NCBI GenBank assembly: GCA_936440205.1 | Contig: OW387150.1 | Location: 12,188,152-12,252,151 of the forward strand | DNA: 64,000 nt | Reading direction: 5' to 3' | Origin: Lepidonotus clava | Lineage: Eukaryota > Annelida > Polychaeta > Phyllodocida > Polynoidae | In this document: positions 60,295 to 64,000 of the stretch, piece by piece | Numbering within the stretch: position 1 is the first letter of the stretch | Layout: every line of letters begins with the position of its first letter | Notes under the pieces: model-generated | The model's database searches: none | The model's input: only the letters and a program-made list of their open reading frames with translations | What the model was told of the DNA's origin: nothing | Position numbers and translations under genes: made by a program

Positions 60295-60514
60295 AAAGCC
60301 CCATACCCACTAGTCTGAATTGGCCCTTAAATCAGCCGATTACTACAAAAAGAATCGGCTGTGTTATGCACCAATTTGGATCACCAATCAATGTGTAATA
60401 TTGAAACGTACATCTTTGATATGAATAATGTGCTTATGTTGGCCAATTATTTTGGTAGAATCGGCCGGTCCGTTGGCTGACGTGGCCAAATTCGCTCAGT
60501 GGGTATGGCGCTTC
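60295..60514. mobile_element. MITE with CCCCATACCCACTAG ends
   Basis: Left GCCCCATACCCACTAGTCTG, right CTCAGTGGGTATGGCGCTT. Interior carries AGCCGATT / AATCGGCTG inverted phrases. Same end type as 15643-15941. Confidence 0.65.
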
Positions 60515-61025
60515 AGGGGCTCAATTTGCATCAGGGTCTACATTTTCTTTAGTTTTATTTTTTACTTTGATAGCCTACATGAAGGCACCCATTACAGACA
60601 ACGGTGGCTGGTTGCCCAAACTGTCCTCATGCATACCCTTATACAGTACTTGTCTGTGCTGCCCGGCAAATGGTGCGATTTAGCAATTACCCTTGCGCCT
60701 GGACACACGTATTCTTGTCTTAGTAGGGTAACTTCTGTTGTTTAAAATGTGGGACATTTCAGGTACCTTCAGTCACACAGTCGTTTCTCATTCTTTTGCA
60801 GGAGACATTAAGTTAAACCAAGATATTCAAGGTGTGAACTACTTTGTTCTTTGAATTAATGCATGTTTTTATACACGTATTCATGATATAAGCCACTGGC
60901 TTGCATATTCAATGAGTACTTCGGTATTCTGTTTCTTATTATTTCGATCTTTGGGCTTTCGACTGTGGGAATGTGAGCATTGGAACGGAATTATCAAAGA
61001 AGGTCCCAATCTTTGGACACTGCAT

Positions 61026-61700
61026 TTAAATTGGTTTGGCTGGAATAAACAATTTCAAAGACATATATCTAATACTTCTTTTCTGGCATAAACATACATC
61101 AATTCCAACTACAATACTTGCTGGATAATCAGCTCCGGTAAAATTAGGGAATAGCCAAACTCGCGGATCTGGCAAAAGAGTACAATGTAAGTGGAGGTAG
61201 TTCTCCCCAGTAAAACAGAACTCTAATGGCTGGGGGGAGGAGTAGGACAAAACCGGTCCTGAATCTCCCAGGCTGGAGTAACGAGAAATCCTCTCAACCG
61301 TTATGGGACTTGCCCGGGGAGGTCTCGAGTTGGTTGTGAAACAGTGAGCAAGGTGTGGGTGTGCCTCACAAAATGCCTGCAAGGGTTTTCAGATTCTCTA
61401 CAATTTTCCCCACAGCTTTCCTGGACTTTTGAAGCCACCCAAATGGTTTGGAGTGACGGGCATTGTATGTAGCTTTTTAGTAGAATCCGTACCAGGATTT
61501 GTACCAAAAAAAATATATTGCATGGTTGAGGGAACACACCCACTTTTACCCCTGCCCCATCTTCCCACTACAATGTCCCTGTCCCAGTTTGCCCGTTCCA
61601 CCTGACCCAACAGAGGATCACGTTGGGACAGATTAATTAAGGAAGCCCTCTCAATACTCATTGCAAAGAAGAATAAGTGCCAAAAATACCTATTTCTCAA
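61026..61700 (-). other. Unidentified GC-richer segment with overlapping open minus-strand frames
   Basis: Three minus-strand frames of about 80-118 codons overlap or adjoin here, and GC content is higher than in the flanks. I recognise no domain and see no exon-like borders. Could be a decayed gene or repeat, or chance. Confidence 0.2.
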
Positions 61701-62100
61701 TATGCACAGGCTTCAGACGAACAAACAGGTTTGTAGTGGTAGCATAATAGAAAATATTTTGGCTTAATGGTTCATATGGCTGTCAACAATGGATTTATGG
61801 GTGCCTTTGTAATCTATCCTTGCACATCCACTCACTCCCTAATATATATGCGTAAACTATGTCTACGCATGTCTGGAAGTTTGGCTTTTGTAAATGTGAT
61901 TGATGTTTATTGGCATCCTAATTTGAAGTGAATATCAATGCATGGTGATATGAATGTGCTGTTAACAGTTAACTGTTGGAAATACCTATTTGTTTTTACA
62001 AAAATGATATGTAAAACATTGAAGTGAGGTTATGAGACCAACTACATAATGTAAAGATTTATATTACCAATTGCAAATTTGCCTCTCCACGTCACAAACA

Positions 62101-62118
62101 TAATAATATATATATATA
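62101..62118. repeat. Short TA microsatellite
   Basis: Alternating TA run in AT-rich DNA. Confidence 0.6.
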
Positions 62119-62540
62119 GCCATAATGATATGTATATAATATTATCTGAAAATATTGCGCACGCAAATCTTGAATTTGTTATGGCTTACAAAATTAATCA
62201 AAGCATTCAATAAATCAGAATAACCATTACCGTCTGGTCTAAATAACACAGCAGTTGCCTTCAATAGTTTGACTACTACCAAATAATCTGAAAAGCTTAG
62301 TTAAGCTCATACCTCAGAATGCAGTTTGAAGTAGGAAGTACTGGCGGGGGTCTACCAAGGTCTTGTCACAGCGGTACCATCCTTACAACTAACTACCTGA
62401 GGACACCTGAGGTGTGCAGGGTGTGGTAGAAGGGGAGTGGAGGGTGGGGGGTTTACCGGACGTCAGGGAGGTCCTACCTGAGGTTGGTCAGGGAGAGGGG
62501 AGGGAGCATTTCAGGTGCTCATTCAGGTGTGTAAGACTGG

Positions 62541-62770
62541 AGGCCCTATTACACTACACGACTTTGAGGAGTGATATCAGCACAAAATGATGACGTTATG
62601 GAAAATTCTCATGCAATGGGATGTTTAGGTTCTCTGCAAAATAGTTATATCACAGCTCATGTCGCAAAAGGCACTGTATGTTTAGGTTCTCTGCAAAATA
62701 GTTATATCACAGCTCATGTCGCAAAAGGCACTGCTACCGTAGTACAAGTCGTGTAGTGTAAAAGGGCCTT
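62541..62770. mobile_element. MITE with TTACACTACACGACTT ends and an internal 57-bp duplication
   Basis: Left AGGCCCTATTACACTACACG then ACTT; right AAGTCGTGTAGTGTAAAAGG then GCCTT. Inside, two near-identical 57-bp units lie at 62621-62677 and 62678-62734 (ATGTTTAGGTTCTCTGCAAA...). A short extra copy of the right end (GTGTAATAGGGCCTTAACAA) follows at about 62779-62798. Confidence 0.75.
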
Positions 62771-63414
62771 AACAAACAGTGTAATAGGGCCTTAACAAAA
62801 GATGCACGTGACAAGCACGTCACAGCCTGTATGAATTTAGATATATCTAGATAGGTACGTAGCTCTAGTCACGTTGTCACCTCTATAAAAAGGAGGGTAA
62901 AACCCCGCGCCTTCCTTCCCTTCCTACCCTTAAGGCGCACGTACGCTCCGCCCACACAGCCAATTACTGGTTTAGGCTTGATAATATGTGGTCTGAGAGG
63001 AATTGTTTACAAGGTACTTGAGATACGGGCAAAGCCGTAATGCAACACGACACAGGGGTGAATCCAAAAGGGATTTCAGGGTGACCGAAATCCTTCCAAT
63101 TTTCTATTCAAAATAGGTAATATACGTCAATAAATCAGAGGTGAGCTGCTGAGGTGTCCCAAATCCAGTCATTAACTTTATCCTGGTTTCGGTATTTTGT
63201 GGAAACACTGTTCCATTGTATCCATGATAAGCGGAAAAATATCAAGATTGATATTAATCATCGGATTTTGAACTTTCTTGATGATATTGAAAGAAATAAC
63301 ATATCTACCAAAGTATCTCAGTTTCTAAGGGGCTTGGTAATAATATAACCCGGATACAGTTTCTATTTAGCCTATTTTGGTTTCTATCAAGTTAGTTGCC
63401 TTTTGAATAGGAAA

Positions 63415-63600
63415 CATACAATGGCGGTCCCAAGGTCACAAACGGAAGTTGTAATCCTTTAGATAGTTTACCCCTCTATAAGCATGCGCAGTGACCTCAC
63501 CTTAGGGTCAATCAAATCCGCCATGACATCACGGATGTACCGATCGCGTGTATAAGGAGAAAACACGAGACAATGCGAGACGGTTTGTGAGTTGGGGTTT
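63415..63600. promoter_or_regulatory. CpG-rich promoter-like patch
   Basis: Within 120 bp are CAATGGCGG (63419-63427, YY1-like), CGGAAGT (63443-63449, ETS-like), GCATGCGCAGT (63482-63492, NRF1-like) and CCGCCATGACATCA (63519-63532, inverted YY1-like plus CRE-like). Such sets typify TATA-less housekeeping promoters in animals. No adjacent coding exon is visible in the window. Confidence 0.3.
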
Positions 63601-64000
63601 GGGGTGACAGAGGGTGAATGATGCCATGTCGGGAACGCCACTTTAAAGGTATCTTCAAATGGCTTTTCCCTCAAACTGGCCAACATAACTCACACTTGTC
63701 ATGAACATGGACCATCCCTTTCAAGCATCCATACCTCATGCAAGGTCCTGAAGTAAATCAAGAACCAAGTCAGAGTTAAAATGAAACTTGGCAAGAGAAT
63801 GACGCAATAATTGGCATTTATGGGATGGTTAAGGTTTCACTTTGTATAACTCCCATCTTACCAAAAGTAGGAATGTCCAGTTGATTAATAGGGGGAGTGG
63901 TTATGGGTAGGTCCACGTGGACATTTTTTTAAATGGTAAAATGTAACATAAAAGGTATCAGATGGCATGTCTTAACCAAGCCCCCCTACACCTAGCCATT

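Noticed and set aside
62880-62900. TATA-like CTATAAAAAGGAGG
   Set aside because: A lone motif without initiator or downstream exon; not enough for a promoter call.
63154-63348. 64-codon plus-strand frame
   Set aside because: It starts at a GTG, not ATG, and has no recognised domain.

Overview
This is a eukaryotic (metazoan) genomic window, AT-rich and full of short non-autonomous DNA transposons. It is dominated by one large, intron-rich gene on the minus strand. The gene starts at an ATG at 43180 and runs leftwards past position 1. I read 43 coding exons by eye from splice signals, frame continuity and domain logic. They join without any frame break into at least 1472 residues, and the 3' end lies outside the window. 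The order is: signal peptide, a cysteine-rich N-terminal region (one CC-ending module and two small four-cysteine modules), then 21 CCP/Sushi domains interrupted once, between CCP11 and CCP12, by a Kunitz/BPTI domain. Every domain is bounded by phase-1 introns, so each is a symmetrical 1-1 module. Most CCPs are also split by an internal phase-2 intron; six are encoded by a single exon. The product is expected to be secreted or a large ectodomain. It resembles complement-regulator, adhesion and scavenger multi-Sushi proteins in general plan, but I do not recognise a named orthologue.

Layout, 5' to 3' on the minus strand: 43199-39170 signal peptide and Cys-rich modules; 35945-24657 CCP1-8; 23200-19662 CCP9-11; 18242-18060 Kunitz; 16387-12538 three nearly identical tandem CCP units (CCP12-14, period about 1456 bp including introns); 12208-10331 CCP15-16; 7648-524 CCP17-21; a possible further exon at the left edge. 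Recent internal duplication has clearly shaped the gene: CCP12-14 share introns as well as exons, and CCP6 and CCP10 are close copies.

The right third (43.2-64 kb) holds no gene I can support. It contains MITEs, hairpins, minisatellites, G-tracts and two possible promoter-like patches, one near 48.2 kb upstream of the CCP gene and one CpG-rich patch near 63.45 kb. A splice acceptor just 5' of the start codon implies an untranslated upstream exon somewhere in this region.

The mobile DNA is mostly TTAA-flanked MITEs with ends like CCATACCCACTAGGCGA or TGTATTCCAC, a piggyBac-like MITE nested in another element, and a CGTCGCATAA-ended family. The organism is probably a marine invertebrate, and a deuterostome would fit the CCP expansion, but the sequence does not fix the phylum. 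I saw no CRISPR array, bacterial gene, tRNA or rRNA.
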